A DNA stretch of 64,000 nucleotides from Mycobacterium montefiorense (GTDB lineage: Bacteria > Actinomycetota > Actinomycetes > Mycobacteriales > Mycobacteriaceae), in the NCBI RefSeq assembly GCF_003112775.1, contig NZ_BFCH01000002.1, positions 383,195 through 447,194 of the forward strand, in the 5' to 3' direction. This document shows, in pieces, positions 16,958 through 27,673 of this stretch. The translations under genes were made by a program, and so were the position numbers. Position 1 is the first letter of the stretch, and every line of letters begins with the position of its first letter. Below the pieces are notes generated by a model, which was given only the letters and a program-made list of their open reading frames with translations, made no database searches and was not told the origin of the DNA.

Positions 16958-18409
16958 GTGGCGACGAAAACGGAAACGGCCACCCAGGTTCGGCGTGGAC
17001 TGCCCCTGAGGGTGGGGCTGGTCGCGGCCACCCTGGTCTTGGTGGCCTGCGGTCTGGCGGCCTCGGGCATCATGGTCACTTCGATCCTGCGACACAGTCT
17101 GATCAGCCGAATCGACCAGACGCTGCTGGAGGCATCCCGCGGCTGGGCCTCGGCACCGCGGCGGCAGTTGACGGAGTCCTCCTACGAAGGCCCGGACCCG
17201 GGCCGGCCCCCGTCGAAGTACTACGTGCGCGGCGTCGGCACCGACGGCAAACCGTTCACGGCCATCAACGACCGCAACGCCGAACCGGCGCTGCCACCCG
17301 ACAACGACGTCGGCCCCAACCCGACGACCCTGCCCTCGATCCACGGCTCCGACATCCAGTGGCGCGCGGTGACGGTACGCGGGCCCAACGGCTTGACAAC
17401 CGTCGCGATCGACCTGTCTGACGTCCAGCACACGGTGCGGTCACTGGTGTGGTTGCAGTTCGGCATCGGGGTTGCGGTGCTGGTCGTGGTTGGGATCGCG
17501 GGCTTCGCGGTGGTACACCGCAGCCTGCGGCCGCTGATCGAGGTCGAACAGACTGCTGCCGCGATCGCGGCGGGGCAACTGGATCGTCGTGTCCCAGAAC
17601 GTGATCCCCGAACCGAAGTGGGCCGACTTTCGTTGGCGCTCAACGGAATGCTCACCCAGATTCAGCAAGCGCTGGCGTCCTCGGAGTCCTCGGCCGAGAC
17701 GGCCCGCGGCTCGGAGGACCGGATGCGCCGGTTCATCACAGACGCCAGCCACGAATTGCGCACCCCGCTGACCACCATTCGCGGGTTCGCCGAACTGTAT
17801 CGGCAGGGCGCGGCGCGCGACGTAGCGATGCTGCTATCGCGCATCGAAAGCGAAGCCAGCCGGATGGGCTTGCTGGTCGACGACTTGCTGCTATTGGCGC
17901 GGCTCGACGTGCAACGCCCGCTGGAACACCATCGCGTCGACTTGCTGGCGCTGGCCAGCGACGCCGTGCACGACGGGCAGGCGATCGACCCCAAGCGATC
18001 CATCACGATGGAAGTTCTCGACGGCCCCGGCACCCCCGAGGTGCTCGGTGACGAGCCCCGGATCCGTCAGGTGCTGAGCAACCTGGTGGCCAATGCTTTG
18101 CAGCACACCCCGGCAACCGCGGACGTCATCGTCCGGGTCGGCACCTCGGGTGACGACGCGGTGGTCGAAGTCGCCGACAAGGGCCCCGGCATGAGTCAGC
18201 AGGATGCGTCACGGGTGTTCGAGCGGTTCTATCGCACCGACTCGTCCCGCGCCCGGGCCAGCGGTGGTACCGGACTGGGGCTGTCCATCGTCGACTCGTT
18301 GGTGCAGGCGCATGGCGGCAACGTGACCGTGCGCACCGCACCGGGGGAGGGCTGCTGCTTTCGCGTCAGCCTGCCGCGCGTCAGTGACGTACCCGCCCAG
18401 GTCGGCTGA
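16958..18409 (+). CDS. phoR: Sensor histidine kinase PhoR
   Basis: 483 residues from a GTG start. Membrane helices lie at about 17-42 and 163-187, with a 120-residue periplasmic sensor between them. HAMP follows, then the HisKA box FITDASHELRTPLTTIRGF with phosphorylated His265, and the ATPase boxes NLVANALQHTP, VADKGPGMS and GTGLGLSIVDSL. It is the membrane partner of PhoP, and length and order agree with mycobacterial PhoR. The operon is phoP-phoR with no further co-directional gene. Confidence 0.96.
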   Translation: MATKTETATQVRRGLPLRVGLVAATLVLVACGLAASGIMVTSILRHSLISRIDQTLLEASRGWASAPRRQLTESSYEGPDPGRPPSKYYVRGVGTDGKPFTAINDRNAEPALPPDNDVGPNPTTLPSIHGSDIQWRAVTVRGPNGLTTVAIDLSDVQHTVRSLVWLQFGIGVAVLVVVGIAGFAVVHRSLRPLIEVEQTAAAIAAGQLDRRVPERDPRTEVGRLSLALNGMLTQIQQALASSESSAETARGSEDRMRRFITDASHELRTPLTTIRGFAELYRQGAARDVAMLLSRIESEASRMGLLVDDLLLLARLDVQRPLEHHRVDLLALASDAVHDGQAIDPKRSITMEVLDGPGTPEVLGDEPRIRQVLSNLVANALQHTPATADVIVRVGTSGDDAVVEVADKGPGMSQQDASRVFERFYRTDSSRARASGGTGLGLSIVDSLVQAHGGNVTVRTAPGEGCCFRVSLPRVSDVPAQVG

Positions 18410-18412
18410 GGC

Positions 18413-18817
18413 CTACGCCAGCTGCTCCAGCGCCGCCTTGATCCTGGCCTGCGCTTGATCGAGCGACTCCGCCGACGGGTTGCGGTCGACGTTGGCGAAT
18501 CCGAAGTCGCTCAGGCTGCGGGTGGGGAACACGTGGACATGCAAGTGCGGCACCTCCAGCCCGGCGATGATCAGGCCGGCACGTTCGGCGTGGAACGCCT
18601 TGCACACGGCCTTGCCGATCAGCTGGCTCACCGACATCACGCGACCGAACGCTGCGCTGTCGACGGCTTGCCACTGATCGATCTCGGCGCGCGGCACCAC
18701 CAGCGTGTGCCCTTGCGTCATTGGCTCAATCGTCAGGAATGCGACGACGTCGTCGTCCTCATAAACGAATCGGCCGGGTAGTTCACGGTTAATGATCTTG
18801 GTGAAGATCGACGCCAT
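18413..18817 (-). CDS. HIT-family nucleotide-binding protein (Rv0759c-like)
   Basis: 134 residues from ATG 18817. It contains the N-terminal [24 protein letters not shown], the middle [15 protein letters not shown], and the histidine triad [13 protein letters not shown] proteins hydrolyse or transfer nucleoside monophosphates from dinucleotides or AMP-lysine-type substrates. The C-terminus, [16 protein letters not shown], is helical. It converges on phoR with four bases between stops. Longer upstream extension lacks family similarity and was trimmed. Confidence 0.9.
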   Translation of the reverse strand: MASIFTKIINRELPGRFVYEDDDVVAFLTIEPMTQGHTLVVPRAEIDQWQAVDSAAFGRVMSVSQLIGKAVCKAFHAERAGLIIAGLEVPHLHVHVFPTRSLSDFGFANVDRNPSAESLDQAQARIKAALEQLA

Positions 18818-18854
18818 GACCCCAGCATAGGTTCGGCGATCGGACGACCCGGAG

Positions 18855-19274
18855 TCAGTCCTGCTGGCCGAACTCCATGACGTCGAGGTTCCAGTACCCA
18901 CGCATGTTGGTGATCAGGCCCGCTTCGTTGACCTTGTAGGTGAACACGCCGCGCACCTTGCTGGTGATGCCGCCCTCAAACTTGCTCTGCAGCACCAGAA
19001 TATGAGCGATCTCGTCGGGTGTGCTCGATGGGAAGGTCTCCTCACAGGTGATCGTCAGCTGGTTCTTGGCGATGTTGCTGTCGAAGAACTCGCCGACGGC
19101 CGCCTTGCCGCGCACACCGGTTCCGTCCGGGTTGGTGACGGACTTACCGATCGGGTCCTCGATGACAACATCGTCGGTCATCAGTGCCAGCCAGCCGTCC
19201 CGGTCTTTGCCTTGGGCGCAGCGCCACGACGACTGCGACGCGGTCAGTGCCGGGGATTGGGCAGTTTGGGTCAT
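18855..19274 (-). CDS. Ketosteroid-isomerase-like protein (Rv0760c-like)
   Basis: 139 residues with the SnoaL/KSI cone-fold order: [42 protein letters not shown], then beta strands ending [24 protein letters not shown]. The Rv0760c protein of M. tuberculosis has this fold and binds steroids. Catalytic residues are only tentative (Asp in VVIEDPIG). It lies between the HIT gene and the OYE-like gene on the strand of the P450 operon. Confidence 0.85.
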   Translation of the reverse strand: MTQTAQSPALTASQSSWRCAQGKDRDGWLALMTDDVVIEDPIGKSVTNPDGTGVRGKAAVGEFFDSNIAKNQLTITCEETFPSSTPDEIAHILVLQSKFEGGITSKVRGVFTYKVNEAGLITNMRGYWNLDVMEFGQQD

Positions 19275-19292
19275 GGTTCTCTTCTCCTGTCA

Positions 19293-21347
19293 CTAGATCG
19301 CGCACGCGGCCCGTGCGCCTTCCTCTGTTGCCTTACGAATGAGTCCCAGGCCGCTGAAATCGCCGGCGGCGTGTACGTCCGCGCCGGGCAAGGCGGCTTT
19401 GAGCGTGTCGAACAGCGCGGTGTCGGGTTCGACCGATCCGGCGATCACGACGCTGTCGGCGGGCAGCTCTCGAGATGTTCCACCGGCGGGCGTGAACGCG
19501 ACGGCCGCCGTCGTGATGCGATCGACAGCGGCACGGACGTGGACGGTGACGCCGAGGCGGTCGAGCCGGTCCATGTGTTCGGTCTTGCGTTTGTTGCCCA
19601 CTTCCGGGGCGATGTCCTTGCCGCCCTCGATGATCGACACCAGCCGGTCCCGGCTCGCCAGAAACTCGGCGAGTTCCAGGGCGACCAGGTCGCCGCCGAT
19701 GATGGCGACCTGCCGGCCGACCGGCATCCAGGCACGGGTGGCAAGCCGGACCACGGCGGGATGAACCAGCCGCTGCCGCCAGCCCGCCAACAGTGAGGCG
19801 CCCAACCGCTGCCAGACAGGATCGGTGGATTCGGCGTGGCCGCCGAGCAACTCACGCAATCCCGGCCCGGTGTGCACGTGTGGCAGGTCGGCTCCTGCAA
19901 TCGTGGGAACCGCGACGTGGCCGCCGGTGGCCACCACCACCGCGTCGGGCGCGTGCGCTGCGACATCTTCAGCCGAAACGGGATGGCCCAGATAGACTTT
20001 CGCGCTGCTCAGTTTGATCTCGTCGCGCAGGTAGCTCAGGAACGGCTGGTTTTCCGGATGCAGCACGGAGGCAAATCGCATCGCGCCGCCGAGTTGGCCG
20101 GCGCGTTCGAAAAGCGTGACGCGGTGGCCCCGCTCGGCAGCCACCCGGGCGGCCTCCAGGCCTGCCGGCCCGCCGCCGATCACCACGACACGCTTGGCGC
20201 GCCCGGCGCGGGGCGCCGCCAGTTCGCGCTCCTTGCCGGTGCGCGGGTTGACGGCGCAGTCGACGGAGAAGCGCTGTTCCATTGCATCGATGCAGTTCTC
20301 GCAGGAGATGCATTTGCGGACCCGGTGCGCCTGACCAGATTGCAGTTTGTGCGGCAGGTCGGGATCGGCCAGCAGCGGACGCCCCATTGCGATGAAGTCC
20401 GCCCGTCCGTCGGCCAGGATCTGTTCGGCCCGGGCGGGGTCATGGATCCGGCCGACGGCGATCACCGGCACATCGACCACCTGCTTGACCGCGGCGGCGG
20501 CGCCGACGTTGAGTGCGTCGCCGTCGTCGGCGGCATTGACCATCCCGGTGACCAGTCGATCGATCACCCCGCCGCTGACGTGGAAAGCGTTCACCCCGGC
20601 GGCGACGAGTTCGGGTGCCATTCGGGCGGTTTCGTAGATCGGACGGCCGCCCGCGACGCGTTCGTACCCGGAGATGCGCAGGGTGATCGGCAGCGCCTCG
20701 CCGACCTCGGACCGAATTGCGGCCAGCGCCTCCAGTACCGCTTGCAGCCGGCCCCGCGTCGAGTCGCCCCGGTAGTCGTCGATACGCCGATTACGTTGCG
20801 GGGCAAGGAAAGAGCCAAGCAGCATGTAGCCGTGTGCGGCATGCAGCTCGATACCGTCGTAGCCGGCTTCGGCGGCGCGGCGCACCGCGGCCCTGAACAA
20901 GTCGAAAACCTCGCACAGCTGTTGGCGGCTGATCTCATTCGATGGACGGCCGGTGAGATACGACGGGATCACCGACGGCCCCAACGACGTGACGCCGAAG
21001 ATCTCCGGGCCTAGGCCATCGGGACCGGCATGCACGATCTGAGGCTGGATCTTGGCGCCGTGTTCGTGCACGATCTCCACCAGCGCCCGATGGGCGTCCA
21101 CCGCCTCATCGGTCCCAAGGTGCAGGCCACCGGGAGTCTCGGGATGGCGATGGTCAACTCCGGTGGCGCCCAATGTGATCAGCCCAACCCCACCACGGGC
21201 GCGCGCGGCGAAGTAGTCGCGGGTGCGCTGCGAGGGCATCCCATCCGGGGTGCCATACATCGTCTCCATCGGAGACATGACGACCCGATTGCGCACCGTC
21301 ATGGCGCCGATTCGTCCCGGCGCCAAGAGGTGCGGAAAGCTGGTCAC
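19293..21347 (-). CDS. FadH-like NADH:flavin oxidoreductase / 2,4-dienoyl-CoA reductase
   Basis: 684 residues in two parts. An old-yellow-enzyme TIM barrel (about 1-330; MSPMETMYGTPDG, GYDGIELHAAHGYMLLGSFLAPQRN) leads through cysteines CISCENCIDAMEQ to a 4Fe-4S site, then an FAD/NAD fold (VVVIGGGPAGLEAARVAAERGHRVTLFERAGQLGG and a second nucleotide motif IIGGDLVALELAEFL). This matches bacterial 2,4-dienoyl-CoA reductase/trimethylamine dehydrogenase-like enzymes. No gene of this kind sits at this position in M. tuberculosis, so it is a local insertion between the Rv0760c-like gene and adhB. Likely reduces enoyl or enone substrates. Confidence 0.9.
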   Translation of the reverse strand: MTSFPHLLAPGRIGAMTVRNRVVMSPMETMYGTPDGMPSQRTRDYFAARARGGVGLITLGATGVDHRHPETPGGLHLGTDEAVDAHRALVEIVHEHGAKIQPQIVHAGPDGLGPEIFGVTSLGPSVIPSYLTGRPSNEISRQQLCEVFDLFRAAVRRAAEAGYDGIELHAAHGYMLLGSFLAPQRNRRIDDYRGDSTRGRLQAVLEALAAIRSEVGEALPITLRISGYERVAGGRPIYETARMAPELVAAGVNAFHVSGGVIDRLVTGMVNAADDGDALNVGAAAAVKQVVDVPVIAVGRIHDPARAEQILADGRADFIAMGRPLLADPDLPHKLQSGQAHRVRKCISCENCIDAMEQRFSVDCAVNPRTGKERELAAPRAGRAKRVVVIGGGPAGLEAARVAAERGHRVTLFERAGQLGGAMRFASVLHPENQPFLSYLRDEIKLSSAKVYLGHPVSAEDVAAHAPDAVVVATGGHVAVPTIAGADLPHVHTGPGLRELLGGHAESTDPVWQRLGASLLAGWRQRLVHPAVVRLATRAWMPVGRQVAIIGGDLVALELAEFLASRDRLVSIIEGGKDIAPEVGNKRKTEHMDRLDRLGVTVHVRAAVDRITTAAVAFTPAGGTSRELPADSVVIAGSVEPDTALFDTLKAALPGADVHAAGDFSGLGLIRKATEEGARAACAI

Positions 21348-21362
21348 TCAGGACCGGTCGGG

Positions 21363-22490
21363 TTACCGATCGGCGTCGGTGAACCGGATGACGCCGCGAA
21401 TGTTCTTACCGTCCAGCATGTCCTGGTAGCCGTTGTTGATCTGCTCCAGCTTGTACTGGGTGGTGACCATGTCGTCCAGGTTGAGCTTGCCGGCCTTGTA
21501 CATCGACAGCAGCTGCGGAATGTCGTACTGCGGATTGCCGCCGCCGAAGATGGTGCCCTGCAGGTTCTTCTGCATCAGGGTCAGCATCGCCAGGTTCAGG
21601 TTCACGTTGGTGTCCAGCAGGCTGCCGATGGCGGTCAGCACGCAGGTGCCGCCCTTTTGGGTGATGTTGAGGTAGTTGTCGACGTCGGCGCCATGCAGCT
21701 CACCGACGGTGACTACCACCTTGTGGGCCATCAGGCCGTAGGTGACCTCCATGATGCCCATCAGCGCGGCGTCGATGTCCGGGTAGACGTGCGTGGCGCC
21801 GAACTTCAGCGCCTGGTCGCGCTTCCACTCCACCGGGTCGATCGCGAAGATGTAGCGGGCGCCCGCATTGACCGCGCCCTGCAAAGCGGCCATGCCGACC
21901 CCGCCGACGCCCACGATCGCGACGTCCTGCCCCGGCCGGATGTCCGCGGTGCGGACCGCGGAGCCATACCCGGTGGTGACACCACAACCCACCAGGGCAG
22001 CCACCTCGAAGGGGACCGACGGGTCGATCTTCACCACCGAGGCGCGGTGCACGACCATGTACGGCGAGAAGGTGCCCAGCAGCGTCATCGGGAAGACGTT
22101 CTGCCCGCGGGCCTGGATACGGGAGGTGCCGTCGCTAACCGCCTGGCCGCCCAGCAGGCCGGCGCCCAGGTCACACAGGTTGCGCATGCCCGACTGGCAC
22201 GTCGGACACTGCCCACAGGACGGGATGAACGACAGCACCACGTGATCGCCCGGGGCGAGGTCTTCCACGCCCGGGCCAACCTCGGTGATGATGCCGGCGC
22301 CCTCGTGGCCGCCGAGTACCGGGAAGCCCGCCATCGGGATGCCACCGGTAACTAGATGGTGGTCCGAATGGCACATCCCGGCCGCTTCCATCTGGATCTT
22401 GACTTCATCCTTGGCCGGGTCGCCGATCTCGATTTCCTCGATCGACCACGGCTGGTTGAATTCCCAGATCAGCGCGCCTTTTGTCTTCAT
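21363..22490 (-). CDS. adhB: Zinc-type NDMA-dependent alcohol dehydrogenase AdhB
   Basis: 375 residues of the medium-chain dehydrogenase family. Catalytic zinc ligands are seen in AAGMCHSDHH and GGHEGAG, the structural zinc site is CGQCPTCQSGMRNLC, and the NAD fold is VAIVGVGGVGMAALQ. C-terminal LDDMVTTQYKLEQINNGYQDMLDGKNIRGVIRF is typical of the NDMA-dependent (tightly NAD-bound) mycobacterial alcohol dehydrogenases, orthologous by position to Rv0761c. Oxidises alcohols; in this operon sterol- or fatty-alcohol substrates are plausible. A KstR-like box lies 71 bases upstream. Confidence 0.92.
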   Translation of the reverse strand: MKTKGALIWEFNQPWSIEEIEIGDPAKDEVKIQMEAAGMCHSDHHLVTGGIPMAGFPVLGGHEGAGIITEVGPGVEDLAPGDHVVLSFIPSCGQCPTCQSGMRNLCDLGAGLLGGQAVSDGTSRIQARGQNVFPMTLLGTFSPYMVVHRASVVKIDPSVPFEVAALVGCGVTTGYGSAVRTADIRPGQDVAIVGVGGVGMAALQGAVNAGARYIFAIDPVEWKRDQALKFGATHVYPDIDAALMGIMEVTYGLMAHKVVVTVGELHGADVDNYLNITQKGGTCVLTAIGSLLDTNVNLNLAMLTLMQKNLQGTIFGGGNPQYDIPQLLSMYKAGKLNLDDMVTTQYKLEQINNGYQDMLDGKNIRGVIRFTDADR

Positions 22491-22560
22491 GAAGGACCTC
22501 CACTAACGTGCCCAGACCCGAATGCCGGTGAAAGGGACCGGCCACGGCCGGATGCAATTT

Positions 22561-22574
22561 TAGAACGTGTTCTC
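22561..22574. promoter_or_regulatory. KstR-like inverted repeat upstream of adhB
   Basis: TAGAACGTGTTCTC contains the perfect arms AGAAC/GTTCT and fits the KstR consensus TnnAACnnGTTnnA except for the last base. It lies between the Rv0762c-like stop and adhB, suggesting a second promoter inside the operon under sterol-linked TetR control. Confidence 0.55.
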
Positions 22575-22643
22575 ATTCGCAGACCATTATGACCTGAATC
22601 ACCGGGCCGTCGACAAGTGGGGGACCACCAACCGGTCGGGAGA

Positions 22644-23189
22644 TCACCAGATCGGTACAGGAGCCTGGCCGAGCGGGTAGTAGCCGGGCAGTTTCTCGCC
22701 GGCGATGCTGCGTTCGATGCGCTTGCGCATTCCGGCGCTGAGATCGCCGGACTCGATGAGCTTCGCGAACATCTTCGCGACGTGACCGAAGTCGAAGAAG
22801 TCACGCTGCCACTCGATGAGCCCCTCGCCGTTGAGGCGGAACCAGCTGCCGCCGATGCCGTAGATCTCGTCCTGGCTGCCGTCGGTCTTGTTGACGATCT
22901 GCTTCCAGAAGCCGACGATTTCGCCCTGCTTCTCGTCGATGAGCACCTTCTGGTACTCGTAGACCCAGTTGTCCAGGCCCTCCATCTCCAGGCCGAGCGC
23001 GACATCGCGGATCTCGTCGACGCCCACGCACATCACATCTTCCTTGGGGCCGATGTTCCAGCCGTAGGTCGCGTCTTTGGTGTAGAAGTCGGCCAGCGGC
23101 TTCCAGTCACCGGCCTTTTCGCAGTCCTTGTTGGCCTGCAGCCAGCGGTCGACCCATGCCTCGAGATCTGCGCGAGAGTGTGACGCCAT
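22644..23189 (-). CDS. SnoaL/NTF2-like protein (Rv0762c-like)
   Basis: 181 residues from ATG 23189, the same length as Rv0762c. The cone-fold pattern begins SRADLEAWVDRWLQANKDCEKAGDWKPLADFYTKDATYGWN and includes DNWVYEYQKVLIDEKQGEIVGFW and a C-terminal helix ending LPGYYPLGQAPVPIW. NTF2-like proteins in P450 operons often act as isomerases or accessory proteins, but no catalytic set is clear. It is five bases downstream of the ferredoxin gene, so co-transcribed. Confidence 0.85.
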   Translation of the reverse strand: MASHSRADLEAWVDRWLQANKDCEKAGDWKPLADFYTKDATYGWNIGPKEDVMCVGVDEIRDVALGLEMEGLDNWVYEYQKVLIDEKQGEIVGFWKQIVNKTDGSQDEIYGIGGSWFRLNGEGLIEWQRDFFDFGHVAKMFAKLIESGDLSAGMRKRIERSIAGEKLPGYYPLGQAPVPIW

Positions 23190-23194
23190 TGTCC

Positions 23195-24760
<1,566 letters not shown>

Positions 24761-24764
<4 letters not shown>

Positions 24765-25585
24765 GACGGCATCCCCTCTTCGCCGAGTGCGAGCTTCTGG
24801 CGGTCTGTGTTGTCGGCCAACGGGGCTTCGGGCTGAAGCTCCATGTTCGCGATGAAGCCACCGCGCGGTGTCTCGGCGACGAACGTGATGGCTCGCCCCA
24901 GGTCCGACGCGCGCAGGAAGTAGTCGTGGCGGGCCTGGCCCCACTTGGCCCAGTCCTGCAGGGCGGGGCCGATCTTTTCGGCCGGCAGGCTCCAGCCCAT
25001 CGACGTCTTCGTCGGGCCGGGGTGCACGATCGAGGCCCGCACGCCGGTGCCCTCGAGCTCCATCTGGAAGTTGGTGACCATCGCGACCAGCGCGGCCTTG
25101 GCCGCTCCGTAGGCGCCCATGTGCGGGCGCTGGCGCAGCGCCACGTCGGAGCCGACGAAGATCAGGTCGCCACGTTGGCGCTCCAGCATGCCCGGCAGCA
25201 CCGCCGCGGCCAGCCGGTTGGCGCCGACGAGGTGGATCTGCAGCTGCGACTCGAACTCGTCGGTAGTGATTTCGGCGAGCTTGCCGAAGTAGGTGTCACC
25301 GGCGCCGGCCACCAGCACCTCAATGTCGCCGAGTGCGTTGATTGATTGTGCGACAAAGGATTTCACTGAGTTAGGGTCGGTGACGTCCAGGTGGAATCCG
25401 ACCGCCTCGCCACCGCCAGCGTTGATCTTGCCGACGATGTCGTCAAGCTTGTCGACCCGGCGGGCGCCCAGGGCGACCGGGAAGCCGTGCGCCGCGAGTT
25501 CGATGGCGGTGGCTTCCCCGATGCCAGCGGAGGCGCCGGCCACGATCGCCGGTCGACGTTCGGGCAGGGGGGCAAAACGAGGCAT
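24761..25585 (-). CDS. Short-chain dehydrogenase/reductase (Rv0765c-like)
   Basis: 274 residues. NAD(P) motif VAGASAGIGEATAIELA, the NxxG-like AGAGDTYFG, catalytic Ser in IFVGSDVAL and Tyr-x-x-x-Lys in YGAAKAALVAM. Position two genes into the P450 operon matches Rv0765c. Likely oxidoreductase on an alcohol/ketone produced by the P450s (inference). Both ends overlap neighbours by one to four bases, so translation is coupled. Confidence 0.92.
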
Positions 25586-26805
25586 CAGCGGGTCTCCACG
25601 GTGATGGGTAGGTGAGCGAATCCGCGGACATTGCTGGAGTGGACGCGGACGGCGTTGGCCTCGTCCACCTGATATCCGCGGATTCGCTTGAACAACTCGG
25701 TGAGCGCGACCCGGGCTTCCATCCGGGCCAGATGGGCACCCAGGCAGAAGTGCGCGCCACTACCGAAACTCATTAACTTGGAGCCGATTTCACGACCAAT
25801 CAGGTAGTTGTCCGGGTTGTCGAACACCCGCTCGTCGCGATGGGCGGAACCGGGGAGCAGCAGCAGGACGTCCCCGTCGGGGATCGTGGTGTCGTACAGC
25901 GTGAGCTCGCCGGCGACGGTGCGAGCGAGGATCTGGCTGGACGTGTCGTAGCGCAGGGTCTCCTCGACCCACGGCGTCACCAGTTCGGTGTCGTCGTAGA
26001 CCCCGGCCAGCTGATCGGGGTTCTTGTGCCCCCAAAATGCGGCGTTGGCAAGCAGTTTGGTGGTGGTCTCGTTTCCGGCGATCACCATCAAGAACATGAA
26101 CCCGATGATTTCGTCGTCGGTGAGTCGGTCGCCGTCGATCTCGGCTTCGAGCAGCGCGGTGGTCAGATCGTCGGACGGCGTGGTGCGTCGCTCGGCCACC
26201 ATCTGCTGGTAATAGACGATCAGGTTGATGGACGCCTCGACGGCCTCCGGCGGCACGTCGGTGACGCCCTCGTCGCGGTGCATCACGCCGTCCGCCCAGG
26301 CTCGGACCTGGACGCGGTCCGCCTCGGGGACGCCCATCAGTTCGGAGATCACGTCCATCGGCAACTTGCCGGCGAACTCGTCGACGTAGTCGACGACGGC
26401 GCCGGATGCGGCTGCCTGCAGCATGGTGTCGAGATGCTTGACCGCGATCTCGGTGACCCGTGGCTCGAGCTCGCGGATGCGTCGTGGCGTGAAACCCTTC
26501 GACACCAGGGTGCGCAGCCGTAGGTGGCCCGGGTCGTCCATCGCGAGGAAGCTCATCGTCTTGCTGGCGTGCGGGCCGCGCGACACCGGGTCGAGCGAGA
26601 CGCCGAACTTGTTGGAAAGCGTTGTGCTGTTGCGGAATCCGTGCAGCACATCCTGGTGCCGGGACAGCGCCCAGAAGTTCAATTCCTCATTGCGATATAG
26701 CGGAGCATCGTCGCGCAGCCGCCGGTAATACGGATACGGATCTTCGTGGAAGTCATAGTCGTAAGGATCGAGGACCAATTCGTGGTCTCCAACATGGACG
26801 GTCAT
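25585..26805 (-). CDS. cyp123: Cytochrome P450, CYP123-like
   Basis: 406 residues. I-helix VIAGNETTTKLL, ETLRYDTSSQILAR, and haem loop MSFGSGAHFCLGAHLARME. N-terminal LDPYDYDFHEDPYPYYRRLRDDAPLY is typical of mycobacterial P450s. The assignment to CYP123 (Rv0766c) rests on synteny: cyp123, SDR, cyp51, ferredoxin in that order, downstream of a TetR gene. Start abuts the TetR stop. Confidence 0.88.
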   Translation of the reverse strand: MTVHVGDHELVLDPYDYDFHEDPYPYYRRLRDDAPLYRNEELNFWALSRHQDVLHGFRNSTTLSNKFGVSLDPVSRGPHASKTMSFLAMDDPGHLRLRTLVSKGFTPRRIRELEPRVTEIAVKHLDTMLQAAASGAVVDYVDEFAGKLPMDVISELMGVPEADRVQVRAWADGVMHRDEGVTDVPPEAVEASINLIVYYQQMVAERRTTPSDDLTTALLEAEIDGDRLTDDEIIGFMFLMVIAGNETTTKLLANAAFWGHKNPDQLAGVYDDTELVTPWVEETLRYDTSSQILARTVAGELTLYDTTIPDGDVLLLLPGSAHRDERVFDNPDNYLIGREIGSKLMSFGSGAHFCLGAHLARMEARVALTELFKRIRGYQVDEANAVRVHSSNVRGFAHLPITVETR

Positions 26806-27441
26806 TTAAGTTGTTGTCTCCTGGCTCGTCTCCCCGGTGCCGGGCAGGATCAGACTCACTACATAGGCCAACCGGTCGGCGATCTGGTGATAGGTGAATT
26901 GGCCACTGGCGGCTTGTACCAGTGCGCCGAAGAACGTCATCTCGAGCGCGGACACGGTGCCGGCGTCGGCGCCGGGCCCGATTGCCGTCGCGATGCGGCG
27001 GTGGATCTCCGCGCCGATCCGGTCGCGCGCGGCGCCTACCGCGGGATCGGCGCCGCCGCCGAGCAGGGCGATCGTGCATGCCGCCCCGACCTCGGGCTCA
27101 TCGGCAACCACCAGGGCCAGATGGCGCAACACCTTGTCCACCCGGACCGGCATGGGGTCGTTGACGTCGGTGAAGAACGGGACCTGTTGGACCAGGTCCA
27201 GGTACACCTCGGCGATCAAGTGGTTTTTCGACGAGAAGTAGGTGTAAGCGGTGGCCGGGGCGACTTTGGCCCGGGCCGCGACGGCGCGCACCGTCAGGTC
27301 GGCGTACGACTTCTCGCGCAGGGTTTCGATGCCCGCGGCAAGCACCTTGCGGAAGGTCTCCTCTTGGCGGCGATTGCGCGGCGCCTGACCGGTCGGTTGC
27401 TCGGCCTGGGCTGCGGCCGTAACCAGGGCATCGCTGGACAC
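26806..27441 (-). CDS. TetR-family regulator of the P450 operon (Rv0767c-like)
   Basis: 211 residues from GTG. The helix-turn-helix is TLREKSYADLTVRAVAARAKVAPATAYTYFSSKNHLIAEVYLD. First gene of the minus-strand operon and divergent from aldA. Operator-like TGGACA..TGTCCA repeats occur at its own start and before aldA, suggesting it represses both directions. The ligand is unknown; sterol-like or aldehyde metabolites are possible. Confidence 0.9.
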   Translation of the reverse strand: MSSDALVTAAAQAEQPTGQAPRNRRQEETFRKVLAAGIETLREKSYADLTVRAVAARAKVAPATAYTYFSSKNHLIAEVYLDLVQQVPFFTDVNDPMPVRVDKVLRHLALVVADEPEVGAACTIALLGGGADPAVGAARDRIGAEIHRRIATAIGPGADAGTVSALEMTFFGALVQAASGQFTYHQIADRLAYVVSLILPGTGETSQETTT

Positions 27442-27448
27442 ATGTCCA
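27435..27448. promoter_or_regulatory. Inverted repeat overlapping TetR start
   Basis: TGGACACATGTCCA: six-base arms TGGACA/TGTCCA around two bases. It overlaps the GTG start of the TetR gene. A matching repeat precedes aldA, so this is a candidate autoregulatory operator. Confidence 0.55.
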
Positions 27449-27575
27449 AGCTATCGGACGGATGGGAGGCGAAGCAAGCCCGCCCGGAAAATACACAGCT
27501 TAATGTGCATTTACGCGGCACTCTGCAGCTGGGCATCAGATCGGCTCTTGCACCCTGGATGGCCCGACGGCTATG

Positions 27576-27605
27576 GTCCGATGGAACATTATCGGACAAC
27601 TGTCC
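27576..27605. promoter_or_regulatory. Overlapping inverted repeats upstream of aldA
   Basis: Two nested inverted repeats share half-sites: GTCCGAT-N8-ATCGGAC (27576-27597) and GGACA-AC-TGTCC (27594-27605). Further GGACGGAT copies lie at 27456 and 27613. The cluster is about 70 bases before aldA, probably the main TetR binding zone in the divergent promoter. Confidence 0.55.
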
Positions 27606-27673
27606 ATCAATTGGACGGATGGATTCCCCCTTCGATTTGCCACGCGTAAACCACGCATAGACGGGAGTGAGAG

